Shown here piece by piece: positions 10,813 to 21,904 of a stretch of 64,000 nucleotides of DNA (positions within the stretch are counted from its first letter, which is position 1; each line of letters begins with the position of its first letter). The notes under the pieces were generated by a model, which saw nothing but the letters and a program-made list of their open reading frames with translations, ran no database searches and had not been told where the DNA came from. Position numbers and translations under genes: made by a program. The DNA comes from Rana temporaria (taxonomy: Eukaryota > Chordata > Amphibia > Anura > Ranidae): contig NC_053490.1 in NCBI RefSeq assembly GCF_905171775.1, positions 86,291,786-86,355,785 on the forward strand, given 5' to 3'.

Positions 10813-11151
10813 TAAAGGGGCCAGAGTATAGCCAATGGAAGTAGAAAATGTGACAGAAATGTATAATTGGACTTTAAAGGGGTTGTAAATGTACAAGTAG
10901 CGCCTGGTTACTTTAAGTACCGGTGCTGTTTAAATTTAGAGGGACATCAGAGTGTAGTTAAACTCTGATCCAAATTGTTATGTGCAAAACAGGGTCTCTG
11001 TCTCAGCTTGGCTGTACTGTGGGCTCATTCTGTTGTGCTGGGGTGTCTTTCCCACCCCTGTGCAGTAGGTGGCAGCAGTGGAGTCAAGGTTTGGGTGCTT
11101 TTCCCCAGCAGCCAATCAGGAGGGTTGAGCCTTGCTGTGCATGCTGAAGGA

Positions 11152-11164
11152 GGGTATTTATGGG
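11152..11164 (+). promoter_or_regulatory. TATA-like box of solo LTR 1
   Basis: gggtatttatggg sits about 260 bp into the LTR, at the position aligned with gggtatatctggg in the second LTR (about 21111-21123). It is the likely core promoter element of the LTR. Activity cannot be judged from sequence. Confidence 0.5.
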
Positions 11165-11590
11165 GCAGACGCCATTGGTTCTGGGTTCTCCTTCGTCCAG
11201 TGTGGCACCCACCTTTAGGGTGGCCACATCACGGCGCCCTGGCGCTATGGCCTACCTGGCCGGGGTGTACGTGCCACGTGGTGTTCCTGGTTCCGGGGCC
11301 ATGTTGGCCTGGAACATCTGAGCAGCAACGGGGACCCAGTGAGCGACTGGGTTCCCACTTTTGAGGATCCCAAGCTGTATTGCTGTTCGGTGGGGAGTCC
11401 GTCTGAGGAGCGCCATTGAGAGGCTGAGGATCCAAAATGGCCTTGACAAACCACCGGGGATCAAGGTAGCCGGACACTGAAGGATTGATCACCTGTCAGT
11501 CGGTACCTGGGCGACAAGTTGAAGGAGATCCAGGCGTAATTCACTTGAGGAGGATTATCTCTGTAACTACAATCAGAGAGGGCCTGTGGC

Positions 11591-12059
11591 CAGTGGCGTA
11601 TCTAGGGTATGGCAGCCATGGCAAATGCCATGGGCACCATGGGGAGGGCATGAAAAAAAAAAACACCCGTCCTCCCGCCGCCGCCTCCCGCACTAATGTA
11701 GCTCCCGGCGCCACGCCCACCCTGCTGAAGCGCAACGCAGGCACAGCAATTGCTAATATTTCTCCTTCTGCCTGGGGAGGGGAGTGACAGGTGCACCCAA
11801 GATGACCAATGACTGGCCAGACCGGATCCACATAGGGTAGTGGCTGCATTTGATGGGCACAGTGGCTGCAATTGATGTTTTTTTTTTTCAGTTTGTTTGC
11901 GCCCCCCAAAAAATTTCAGCACCAGCCGCCAGTGGTCCCCAGTGTCCCTCTCTGTCCCCGCCATGTCCCTGGTTATCTGAAAGATGGGTTTCAAATGTTT
12001 TGACAAGGGCGCAGTTTCAGTGCTTGCCATGGGCGCCATTTTCACTAGATACGCCTCTG
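11591..12059. mobile_element. hAT-like MITE in the LTR, 8-bp duplication CCTGTGGC
   Basis: Ends CAGTGGCGTATCTAGGG and the inverted CAGAGGCGTATCTAGTG. Flanked by the exact 8-mer CCTGTGGC at 11583-11590 and 12060-12067. CAGNGGCG termini with an 8-bp duplication are diagnostic of hAT. Non-coding, with ccatggcaaatgccatgg palindromes near the left end. Confidence 0.9.
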
Positions 12060-12067
12060 CCTGTGGC

Positions 12068-12212
12068 AGAGGTGTCTCCCTGACATTCACCAAGGAGGGT
12101 CTGTGGCAGAGACTTTTCCCCAAATTCAAGTTCACTAAGGAGGGTCTGTGGCAGAGACTTTTCCCCAAATTCAAGTTCACTAAGGAGGGTCTGTGGCAGA
12201 GACTTTATCCTA
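12068..12212. repeat. 45-bp tandem repeat inside the LTR
   Basis: About three units of gttcactaaggagggtctgt plus ggcagagacttttccccaaattcaa, with the last two near identical. Each unit contains ctgtggcag, the same word that became the target duplication of the neighbouring hAT-like element. A local expansion in the LTR's R or U5 part. Confidence 0.85.
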
Positions 12213-12929
12213 CAAAGGTTCGAGCGATACTCTGGCTGCCAGGTCAGTGAGAGAGGCCTGTCCGGGTACGCTAATTCCACTCAAGCAGGAGTGGTGCAGA
12301 GAAGTGTTACGTTTGGGAGCAGGATTGTTTCCCTATCACTACACCTGAATTTGTTATTCTCCTTTCTTCCTTCAACTTTATTTTCCTCACCACAAGTTTT
12401 ATTGTTTTTACCCGGCTGGGTAATAAAGAGCACAGCAAAGAGCACCTGTTGCGGGCATTACTTTACTTCTACTAAATGCATCATGCACCCCTAGGAATTC
12501 GGAAGAGCCACGAGGTAAATGTGCCACCCAAAACAACCAGCAGCTCCTCCGGGGGTAGTGCTACATACAATTTTTCCTAAATAGCGAGGCTTTCTCCCTG
12601 GTGTGGAGTGTCGTGCTCGCCCCCCTCCCTTGGACTACATGAGAGTCAGGACGCCCACTAACACACAGCTCCTTTCTCTATCTGCAACGTAGAGAGCGTC
12701 CTGACTCTCCTGTAGTCCAAGGGAGGGGGCGAGCACGACACTCCACAACAGGGAGAAAGCCTCGCATTACTGTGTGGAGTTACAGACAGAAGAACAGGAA
12801 GTGAGGATTTCTCAGAAGAAATAAGGACATTTAAAAGCAAAATGGAAGGATGAGGTAAGTGAAAGAGGACTGCACTGAGGTAAAGGAAGCTATTTAGGGA
12901 AAAAAATTGTACCTTTACAACCCTTTTAA

Positions 12930-13340
12930 ATATGCACCTCAGGAATTATTAATTGACCACAAAAAAGCATATTGTCAGCTAAAACATCCACTTTTATTGT
13001 ATATAAATCATTAAAATAAAAAATAAAGATTTTATTTTAACTACAGCACCACTGTTTCAAAAACTGAAAGTAACCTGAAACATTATGTCCCATTCATATG
13101 TAGAGGTGCTGAATATATTTTTTTTACACACGGTACCTTCGTCCCATCGATTTAAAATATGTATTTGGGAGGAGGCTGGGATTTGGACTTTGATGGTACC
13201 ATATATCAACTGATTACAAGTCAAAATTAGAAAAGTTTAAAGAAGGTTTTATTACAAAAAACATATACATAATTTACATATTCATAGAATAAACTTCTTT
13301 AGTCATAACAACTATAAAGTGCCTAAAAAACATTCTGTCA
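12930..13340. other. AT-rich interval without recognised feature
   Basis: AT-rich sequence with ggtaccatatatcaac-like words. No inverted termini, coding domain or tandem array seen. Confidence 0.5.
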
Positions 13341-14277
13341 TTAACCACTTCCCGACGGCCGTACGACTTTGTACGGCCGCAGGGTGGCTCTACATCTCTG
13401 GGAGGCCGTGTTTTTACGGCCTGCGCGCGCAGCCAGCGGCGCGGGCGCGTCCGGCGGAGGCGCGCGCGCGCTCGCCGCATCGCTGAGATGCCGATGCGAG
13501 TGCCTGGCGGCCGCGATGTCCGCCAGGGACTCGCGATCGGCGGCTACAGGGACAAGACGTGGAGCTCTGTGTGTAAACACAGAGCTCCACGTCCTGTCAG
13601 GGGAGAGAGGAGACGGATCTGTGTCCCTTGTACATAGGGACACAGCATCGGTCACCTCCCCCAGTCACCCCCCTTCCCCCACAGTTAGTAACACAATTCA
13701 GGGTACACATTAACCCCTTCCTCACCCCCTAGTGTTAACCCCTTCAATGCCAGTCACATTTATACAGTAATTAGTGCATATTTATTGCACTGATCGCTGT
13801 ATAAATGTGAATGGCGCCAAAAATGTGTCAAAAGTGTCCGATGTCTCCACCATAATGTCGCAGTCACGAAAAAAAATGCTGATCGCCGCCATTAGTAGTA
13901 AAAAAAATTAATAAAAAATAATAATTCTGTCCCCTATTTTGTAAGCGCAATAACTTTTGCGCAAACCAGATGCTTCTTGCGAATTTTTTTTTTTTTTTTT
14001 TTTTAATTGGCCAATTTATTATAGTAACAAGTAAAAAATATTGTTTTTTTTCCAAAATTGTCGCTCTATTTTTGTTTATAGCGCAAAAAATAAAAACCGC
14101 AGAGGTGATCAAATACCACCAAAATAAAGCTCTATTTGTGGGGAAAAAAGGACGTCAATTTTGTTTGGGAGCCACGTTGCATGACCGCGCAATTGTCAGT
14201 TAAAGCGACGCAGTGCTGTAAGCTGAAATTTCACCTGGTCAGGAAGGGGTATATGTGCCCAGTAAGGAAGTGGTTAA
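13341..14277. mobile_element. TTAACCACTTCC-ended element, family A, full copy
   Basis: Runs from TTAACCACTTCCCGACGG to the inverted end GGAAGTGGTTAA, with TTAA at both edges (13341-13344, 14274-14277). The left half is very CpG-rich and contains foldbacks such as acgtggagctctgtgtgtaa with its inverse. The right half is AT-rich and includes the conserved gcaataacttttgcgcaaac and gcgcaaaaaataaaaaccgc blocks. Truncated or split copies are at 34340-35181 and 51670-52599. TTAA edges suggest piggyBac- or Kolobok-type mobilisation. Non-coding. Confidence 0.75.
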
Positions 14278-14284
14278 AGATAGA

Positions 14285-15005
14285 GGGCCAGATTCACAGT
14301 CAGCGGCGTATGTTTGAGCGGGCGTAGCGCATCTCATATGCGCTACGCCGACATAACAGAGAGGCAAGAGCAGTATTCACAAAGTACTTGCTCCCTAAGT
14401 TACGGCGGCGTAGTGTAAATGGGCTGGCGTAAGCCCGCCTAATTCAAATTTGGAAGGTAGTGGGCGTGTTGTATTATAATTAACCGTGACCCCATGTAAA
14501 TGAATGGCCGAATGGCGCATGCGTGCGCATGCGCGTGCATGCGTGTGCATGTTCAGAATCACGTCGCATATACTCCCTAAGAAACGACGGCTCAATGCGT
14601 ACGACGTGAACGTAACCTACGCCCAGCCCAATTCACGTACGACTTACGTTCCCGCGCCCATACCTTAACATGACTTACCCCTGCTTTTGGTGGGATAACT
14701 TTACGACGGACGTACGCCTTACGTAAACGACGTAGCTTACTGGGATGGGCGTAAGTACGTTCGTGAATCAGCGTATCTAGCTCATTTACATATTCGACGC
14801 GTAAATCAACGGAAGCACCCCTAGCGGCCAGCGTAAATATGCACCCAAGATACGACGGCGTAATGAGACTTACGTCGGTCGGATCAAGCAGAAATTCAGG
14901 CGTATCTGGTTTCCTGAAAACAGCGCATAGATACGACGGCGCATACTACAACTTACGCGGCGTATCAACAGATACGTCAACGTAAGTTGTCTGTGAATCC
15001 GGCCC
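14285..15005. mobile_element. GGG-family MITE, copy 2, AGA duplication
   Basis: Starts GGGCCAGATTCACAG and ends CTGTGAATCCGGCCC, flanked by AGA on both sides (14282-14284, 15006-15008). It shares tacgacggcgta and ctagcggccagcgtaaat blocks with the other copies. A (tgcatgcgtgtgcatg) cluster lies near 14515-14555. Non-coding. Confidence 0.85.
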
Positions 15006-15440
15006 AGAATGTCAACATCATCGAATTTATATTGAGAAGAGCTCGACATGTTTCGCGGTTTCTTATATCGCCCGCTTCTTCGAGAGCATCACTCGTACAT
15101 ACAATTTGTCAGATGATGTATAAAAGGTTGTCATGAGACTATGAATAAAGAAAAACAACATTAACAAAAATATTACAATGTGAATACAATCATAACATAT
15201 CAGATAAAATAGGAGAGGCGTTCATCCCACAAAACCCCCCCTAGAAAAAGGACCACCCATGAAAGTCTCACCATGGGGAGCGGTGACCAAGGTTCCTGAT
15301 AGGTCGGGGTGAATTGCCAACCCACCCCGGAGGACATATGAAATCCTGAGACAGTATCCATTCACATTATGTCCCATTCAGTCTAGGTGGTTTGTGGATT
15401 ATCCACTTATTCAGGACTAAGGGCATACTTTCTATATGCC
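15006..15440 (-). mobile_element. Retroelement-like 3' fragment
   Basis: Contains catgtttcgcggtttcttat, then a stretch at 15088-15145 that recurs almost exactly at 20778-20838 (tacatacaatttgtcagatg through gagactatgaataaa). The repeated tail and the cgaaaca-type core are consistent with a dispersed retroposon, perhaps Penelope-like. The sequence continues on the far side of the hAT-like element (17522 onward). Confidence 0.4.
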
Positions 15441-15869
15441 CAGGGCCGTCTTTACCGCAGGGCAAATGGGGCAGGTGCCCTGGGCCCTGTCACTGTTGGG
15501 GGCCCAAAGCAACCCCCTTTTTTTGAAAAAAAAAATAATTTTTTTTTTTTTTTTTTCGGGGTCCGGAGGCCCCCAGGGCCCCAGATGGCAACCCCCCCCT
15601 TTTTTTTTTTTTTTTTATTAAAACTGACAATTTTTTTATATATTTTTATTTTATTTTTTATTAAAGGGCCAATTTTTTTTTTAGAGGTCTGGGGGTCCCC
15701 AGGGGCCCATAGTTCCCCAGGGCCCCGGATGACAACCCCCCTTTTTTTATAAAAAAATCTATATATATGTTTATTATTATAGGACCCAGGGGTCCCCAGG
15801 GCCCCGGATGGCAACCCCCCTTATTTTTTATAAAAAACATTTTTTTTATATATTTTATTTCTTTTTTTT

Positions 15870-15971
<102 letters not shown>

Positions 15972-16973
15972 TTTTATTAAAGGGCTCAGAGTTCCCCAGG
16001 GCCCCATGTGGCAAACACCCTTTATTTTTTTTATAAATGTTTATTTTTTTATTTTTGTTTATATATTTTTTTATTTATTTAAGGGCCCCCCCTTTTTTTT
16101 TTATAAATGTTTCTTTATATATATTTTTTATTAAAGGGCCCAGAGGTCCCGGATGGCAACCCCCTTTTTTTTGTAATTTATTTTTATTAAAAAAAAAATA
16201 TTAAAGGGCCCAGAGGTCCCCAGGGCACCAGATGGCAACCCCCTTTTTAAAATATATTTTTTATATATATTTTTTATTTCTTTTTTTCTTTTTAAAGGGC
16301 CCAGAGGTCCCCAGGGCCCCGGATGGCTACACCCCTTTTTTATATATATTTTTCTTTATTTCTTTCTTTATTTCTTTTTTTGTAAATGGCCCCCCGCTTC
16401 AAAATTTGCGGCAGCCCCCCCCCTGCTTTATTAATTTCAGGCGGCAGCACCCCCCATCCCGGTTCTCTGCTCCAGGGGGCCCATGCCTGAAGCTGTGTAA
16501 GTGGCCTCATAATTCCTGATGGCGGCCCTGCCTCCCGTTAAGCCCCTGTGCTGCCCACAAATCAGGCTGAAAATCATCAGCGGCACGCAGCCAGTGACAG
16601 TACTGCTTCCCTTCCCAGTGTTTTAAAATGTACAGCACCCCTGGCTTCCCTTTAGATGCGCACTTCTCCCTTCCTGCCACTGGGTGCTGCTTGCATATAA
16701 AAGTGAATTAGAATGTGATTTTATAACATCCCCAGTTTGCTCTTCCTGAGGCTGACTTCTTCATGTCCTGCTCCTCAAGGTATGTCACTGTTTGCTAATC
16801 TATATTGTAAATTGAAATTCGTCTGTCCATTCTGCTTTAGCACCATGGGACCCCATGCCATGCCATGTGTAAAATAGAGGAACTTTTTAAATAACAGACC
16901 AGACCTGCAGTCCAGGCTGAGTAAAGCCTCAGAGCAGATGACATTACTGTCTGTATTTAACTGCTTGGTGGGC

Positions 16974-17462
16974 ATATTTTGGGCCTGGCTGGTTCACATG
17001 TATGTGTTTTGGCGGCCCACATTTGCGCAGGCACAGCAGCCCATTCATTGAATGGGCCGCCATGCCTGCGTTTCCTGCAAAGAAAAGCGCATGCCTCATG
17101 TAATAGGCTGCGCACACGGCACGCCTATGCCCATCAAGCACTGAAATACAGCACTGTCTGTCCATTCTGCTGTCTGCTGTGACTTATCTGCAGTTCCCGC
17201 ACTGTCAAACTTGCTGCATTTTTAGATGTTTAGGTCACGCTTTTAAAAACACAGTGCGTTTGTGTGTGCAAGAACTGCAGGTAAGTAGCATGGTGCAAAA
17301 GCAGAATGGATTTCAAGGCAACTGTATTTTTAAAATGCTGAATGCACCTTTTTCTGCAGGAAACAAAGGCATGGCAGCCCATTCAAATCAATGGGCTGCT
17401 GTACCTGCACAAATGAGGACCGCCAAAACATACATGTGAACCAGCCAGGCCCAAAATAAGCT
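16974..17462. repeat. Internal inverted repeat within the hAT-like element
   Basis: Left arm about 16974-17095 and right arm about 17340-17462, sharing atattttgggcctggctggt, catgtatgtgttttggcg, cagcccattcattgaatggg-type and ctgcgtttcctgcaaa-type words in opposite orientation. The spacer is about 245 bp. This looks like a separate foldback MITE nested in the larger element. Confidence 0.75.
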
Positions 17463-17521
17463 GGAGGGGGGCCCAAAAAAAATGTTTGCCCAGGGCCCAA
17501 ACCATATTAAAGACGGCCCTG

Positions 17522-17724
17522 TATATGCCCTTATGGAAATATTATGATATGCTTTAATTTATGACTCCATATATGTTAGAAAAAAATGTAGTTGCGCTAA
17601 TTAGTAAAAGTAAAAAAAATATATAAATAAAAACAATACATATAAATGTGTCAATGTCCAATTGAGTGAACCACAAATAGGGTAGAATCAATCTGAAACC
17701 ACATAGGTAATTGAAAGTCCTATT
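17522..17724. other. Host segment between two hAT-like elements
   Basis: AT-rich retroelement-like sequence (aaatgtagttgcgctaatta and similar) that would be contiguous with 15006-15440 and 18128 onward if the two insertions were removed. Confidence 0.4.
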
Positions 17725-18119
17725 CAGGCCCGTCACTACAGGACAGGCAAAACAAACAATTGCTTGGGGCCCCGAGCTGGCCTGGGGCCCCCAACTTCCC
17801 CTTCCCAGGATGTAGCCAAGCTCCTCTTCCTTCCACCTGGAGTCCTGTCAGTCTGGCCGGGTACCGCATGTGGTACAGGAGATTCAGTTTCCTGTTCCTG
17901 GCCGGACTGACAGGAAGTGCACTATCTGATAGGGGATTGGGGAAGAGGCAGGGGGAAGAGGAGCTTGGCCACGCTACAGCGGCAGCCTACAGGGAAGAAG
18001 GGGAGGTAAGAATAGAAAAAAAATTTAGTGTAGCGACAATGTAGGCTTTGCATGCGGGGGGGGATGCTTGGGGGACCCCCATTTTGCTTGGGGCCCCCAA
18101 ATTTCTTCAAACGGCCCTG
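17725..18119. mobile_element. hAT-like MITE with 8-bp duplication GTCCTATT
   Basis: A 395-bp element with left end CAGGCCCGTCACTAC and inverted right end CAGGGCCGTTTGAAG. Flanked by the exact 8-mer GTCCTATT (17717-17724, 18120-18127). Subterminal cttggggcccc blocks are inverted repeats of each other. Non-coding. Confidence 0.88.
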
Positions 18120-18127
18120 GTCCTATT

Positions 18128-18811
18128 GGCAGGTTATCCAGACAGAAGGTGCAATAGAAATATTCCGCTTGTGAATCAAAACACTAATAGACCACCACCG
18201 ACAGGAATCACCATAAGGGATGCAGGCTTACCAGAAGGCAAGCATAACCAGCTTGCGGCTGTAAACCCCAGCCTGGGCCTTTGTAAAGGGACTGCAACAT
18301 ATATCGGTACACTTTGGATCCTACAGGTAAGCGTTGTTGATAGCAGGGACCCGGGAAAAAAACAAGGCTCACAATGGTGAAGTACCGTAGGATCAAGGTA
18401 TATTTAATAAATAAAAAAACACAGATTTATACGTAGCTTATAAGAAAAAAGCTTGTACAACCGGGCGTAGAGGGATTCCTCAGATTGACATCAGAACCAC
18501 ATCTGATCCATTGATAAGAATAAGATCTAGCAAATAGCCAAAGTATGAAAAGAACCAGGACCAGGAAAACGGGGTTCAAAGCCACAATGGGAAATATATC
18601 CAAGCTGGGCAGCCAGAGTGTACCATCCGTAATGAAAAAAAACGTTATAGGTTAGAACCACGCGGATAGGAGGATGTCATATGTCCCGGGGGATAGCCTG
18701 TGCTATACATATAGAACAGGCATGAATATGCTGTCTGACAAGAACCCCTGCATCATAAGAGTGGCTGAACAGACTTTCATATATTTTAGTAGATGCAACA
18801 GCTCACATGTA
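18128..18811. other. Unassigned sequence, probably old retroelement
   Basis: Contains gtaagcgttgttgatagcag and cagggacccgggaaaa. No coding domain recognised. It continues the sequence interrupted by the hAT-like insertions. Short open frames only. Confidence 0.4.
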
Positions 18812-19153
18812 CAGGCATACCCCGCTTTAAGTACACTCACTTTACATACACTCGCGAGTAAGGACATACCTGCGAGTGTATGTAAAGTGCCTTACAAGTA
18901 CTGTACGAACATTTTGCAGCCACAGTAGAAGGAGCTGAAGCTCAGAGAGCATAGCCCGCCCTGTTCCAGAGTGCCCCTGATACCCCCACTACAGCCCCTG
19001 AGACCTCAACTACAGCTCTTGACACCCCCACTACAGTCCCTGACCCCCCACTACACCCTAGAAATGAAAAAAGGTATTGTTTCACTTTAAGTACATTTTC
19101 GTTTTACATACATGCTCTGGTCCCGTTGTGTACTTAAAAGTGGGGTATGCCTG
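18812..19153. mobile_element. TA-flanked MITE with ACAGGCATACCCC ends
   Basis: Starts CAGGCATACCCCGCTTTAAG and ends with the inverted CTTAAAAGTGGGGTATGCCTG, flanked by TA (18810-18811, 19154-19155). The inner arms contain tacactcgcgag and cgcgagtgta-type inverse words. The centre holds a short C-rich tandem repeat (cccccactacagtccctgac). Tc1/mariner-type MITE by its TA target. Confidence 0.8.
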
Positions 19154-19228
19154 TATGTGATTCCACCGTGTAGCTGGTTGCCTGGACAATATGTACAACA
19201 CATACAAATATCTTAGGGGAAAGATAAA

Positions 19229-19229
<1 letters not shown>

Positions 19230-19280
<51 letters not shown>
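19230..19280. repeat. (AT)n microsatellite
   Basis: About 25 uninterrupted AT units. Confidence 0.97.
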
Positions 19281-19282
<2 letters not shown>

Positions 19283-20300
19283 TACATGTTTGAACTGCAG
19301 AAGCAAAGCACCTATGGGGAAACAGAGCTGAGTTTTGTTACCATCTTACAGACCTTATTCTTAAGTAGTTAATTTACAGACAGTAAATTAATGATTAATT
19401 GGCTGTGGCTCTCCTGTGAATACAAGTCTGTTAGTATTATTAGATTACTATTGAGTGAGCCAAGGCACAGTGGGTAAGGATTTTTCCTCGAACGCACACA
19501 GAGACCTGTGTACCAAGTCTTCATGCTCGAGAAGACAGTGTATTGACCAGACTGAAGAAAGGCAGGCAACGGAAATATCATTTTACCTCTGTGGATATTG
19601 GATGTTTACGGCATTTCTTTTTTTCCAGTTGGGGTAATAAATGCCCAGATTAAAGCCTTGATTAAAGAATCATTTATCATTTATAACGAAATGCCAGTTA
19701 ATTACAATTTCCAGCAAGGTAATCAAAGTTAGGCATTTTTATCTAGTTTATTTTTGTGCTGATTTCATAAAGTATTGTATGTTGGCACCAGCATTTTGGT
19801 TGCTCACCTACAGTATTACATAAGCTTAGTATACCTTTGGCACAAACATAAAGTTATGTTACAGTGCCAGTGAAAATATTTACTGCCTTGTAAGTTTTCA
19901 TGTTGTTTTATGTCCAGGCATTACCTAAGTTCACCCCCAAACCTCCCTTTCCCCTTCCCTCTACACTGGAGCATAATCCAGCATTATTTATTTTATTTTA
20001 CTTTGTTCCTATAGTCAATACAAGTTTTTTTTCCTGTGATATCACCACCAGGCTTATACAATTGTTTTGCAGGGATAGCATCCGGCAGCTTAGTTCCTAC
20101 TGTCATCCACCAGAACTACATCTCCCTGGAGCCCTTTCCCTACACCTGGTGTGTGTGCAAGCTCTTGTCAAAGCAGCAACATTGTTTTGCGTAAAAAATA
20201 TTTTTCCACAAAAGAAAAAGCTGCTCTTTACTTCCTCTTTACTTCCTCTTTTTTCCCCTTCAAAGTAAACGCATAATGGGCTGTACTTACCTGTAAACGA
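19281..20300. other. No recognised feature
   Basis: Mixed sequence with only short open frames (maximum about 120 codons, no domain). No tandem or inverted structure strong enough to call. Confidence 0.5.
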
Positions 20301-20545
20301 AGCCTGCGATGTCCGCGATGTCCCTGCTGGTGGCCGCATCCATCTTCAGCCCTCTTCCTTCCGGGGCTGTGGACTCCGGCTCTGTGACTGGCCGGAGTTC
20401 TGTGACATAGCTACCACACGCAAGCGTGGGAGTTAACGGTCACGGCACAAGCCCCTTAGAAATAGCACGATTGTGCCCTTTCTTCAGTGCACAAGCGTAT
20501 ATGCTAAATTTTCAGTACCTACAGGTAAGCGTTATTATAAGCCAG
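20301..20545. repeat. Diverged copy of the repeat at 9986-10498
   Basis: Shares tcttccttccggg, ggactccggctctgtgactg and cctacaggtaagcgttatta-like words with the tandem pair at 9986-10498, in the same order. Non-coding. Confidence 0.5.
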
Positions 20546-20777
20546 GGGTCTCCATACTTTTCAAGCAAAGGGCCAGTTTACGGTCTTTCAGACTTCAGGG
20601 GGGCCGGATTCTTACCAGTCAGGGTAGAAAATGCCCAGGGCCGAGCATCAGTGAGAATAATCATGGCCCCAGTGTTGGTGGGCAGTAGGAGGAGGAATAG
20701 TTCTCTATCATTGCTATTAGTCTAAGAAATGTTGTCCCATTGTTGGTGCCATTGGGAGAAATAATAACTCAAATAAT
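20546..20777. mobile_element. Possible hAT-like fragment (CAGGGGTCTCC end)
   Basis: A left end of caggggtctccatacttttc followed by aaagggccagttta resembles hAT/Charlie-style termini. No matching right end or duplication was found, so this is a one-ended fragment or a chance match. Confidence 0.35.
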
Positions 20778-20838
20778 TACTCATACATACAATTTGTCAG
20801 ATGATGTATAAAAGGTTGTCATGAGACTATGAATAAAT
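20778..20838. repeat. Retroposon tail shared with 15088-15145
   Basis: About 60 bp nearly identical to 15088-15145, ending gagactatgaataaa. It abuts the LTR that starts near 20856. It is likely a short truncated copy of the same retroelement. Confidence 0.65.
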
Positions 20839-20855
20839 ACAGTGTAGACACTAAG

Positions 20856-21745
20856 TGTAGCGCCCCCTTGCTTTCAGCATGGGCACCACGCCTAAAATTA
20901 GTGGGAAGGGAGAGTTACTTTGCTCCCTTCCAGTGTTTGTTTAAATTTGGGACCTCTGTCATTCTGGAAATGTCCACTGGGTCAGTCTGCGGTCAGGGAG
21001 TGCAATGCCACCCCTGGCTGGCAGCTGGCACCAGAGGGGTTCTAGCATAGCAGATCTTCTCTCAGCAGCCAAATAGAGGATGTTTTCCCTCGCAGGGCAT
21101 GCTGGGGGAGGGTATATCTGGGACAGAGGTCATGTGTTAAGGGGCCTTTTTCGCAGGGGTCCCCGTTCCAGGTGCGGTACCCACCTTCAGGGTACGCACA
21201 TCCATAGACCCCGCCGGCATGGCCCACCTGGCCAGAGCTGAACTCTGCAGCGAACCTCATCCTGATGAGAGAAGGGACCTCAGCGTTCCACTGGGTTCCA
21301 AGGCCTATTGACAGAATCCCAGCTTTGGATTTGGTGTCCGGACCACTGACAGGTATGCTTGCTGTCATCCGGGGACCATTCATAGAAAAGTCTACTGAGA
21401 GGATTCTCTTTCCTTATTCACTCAAGTCCTCTATTTAAATTGGCCCGTGGCAGGGGCCCTAGAGACAGGTCTGTGTGAGAGACCTGTTCCTCCCAGTATC
21501 ATCCTAAGTGACACTCCGGCTGCCAGGCCTATTATAGGGGTCTGTCCGGGGGCACTTCACCCACTCCGAGTAGAGTGGCAACGTGTAACCAAATTGGTTT
21601 AATGCAGAGCAGTGTATTGCTCAGTTCTATATCCAGGCCTGATACCGCATGGTTCTCTTTCTTCCTTCATCAACTTTGATCTCCCCAAATTGTGTTGATG
21701 TTGGCCGTGTTTGGCCTGGGCAATAAAGTATTGAAACTCTTTATT
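20856..21745 (+). mobile_element. LTR 2, left part, interrupted by an L1-group LINE
   Basis: Starts tgtagcgcccccttgc. It shares with LTR 1 the order of blocks: gtttaaatttg, a ggcagcnggnncc block, cagcagccaa-tcagga, a TATA-like gggtatatctggg (about 21111-21123), ggtacccaccttcagggt, catggcccacctggcc and a polyadenylation-like caataaag (21721). The LINE entered after tctttatt (21738-21745). The LTR resumes at 25404-25455 and ends tgttaca. Outer target duplication not found, so it is unclear whether this is a solo LTR. Confidence 0.7.
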
Positions 21746-21904
21746 TTTTTTTTTTTTTCACAATCAAGGTTTATTGAAGCGAAAGTATGGTTGTACAAAG
21801 AGTAGGATATAACAACATACTTATATAGCATAAACATTCGTATACATTTGGGATTGATATATAGATGAACATATATCCGTTATGGAAGGTTAGATAAACA
21901 TATT

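Larger units (their letters stand above)
10897..12565 (+). mobile_element. Solo LTR with 5-bp target duplication TACAA
   Basis: Starts gtagcgcctggttac and ends gggggtagtgctaca, the inverted pair expected of an LTR (TGTAGCGCC...GGNAGTGCTACA, first T lost). It is flanked by TACAA (10892-10896 and 12566-12570), the 5-bp duplication of LTR-element integration. A TATA-like gggtatttatggg lies at 11152-11164 and a polyadenylation-like taataaag at about 12420, placing the promoter and R regions on the plus strand. Homologous to the LTR at 20856. No internal region, gag or pol is present, so it is a solo LTR. A hAT-like element sits in it at 11591-12059. Superfamily (Gypsy or other) not determined. 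Confidence 0.8.
10873..12929. mobile_element. T2-like hairpin MITE, split by a solo LTR
   Basis: The left terminus TTAAAGGGGTTGTAAA and the right terminus TTTACAACCCTTTTAA enclose a foldback element whose right arm (12571-12929) matches the intact copy at 46495-46982. The left end is cut after 24 bp by the LTR at 10897-12565. A 60-codon minus-strand open frame at 12658-12840 is nearly identical to one at 46555-46737, but that only reflects shared repeat DNA. Confidence 0.85.

Noticed and set aside
12658..12840. 60-codon peptide nearly identical to one at 46555-46737, suggesting a conserved small gene
   Set aside because: Both frames lie in the same arm of a T2-like hairpin MITE. Conservation is that of the repeat, at the nucleotide level.
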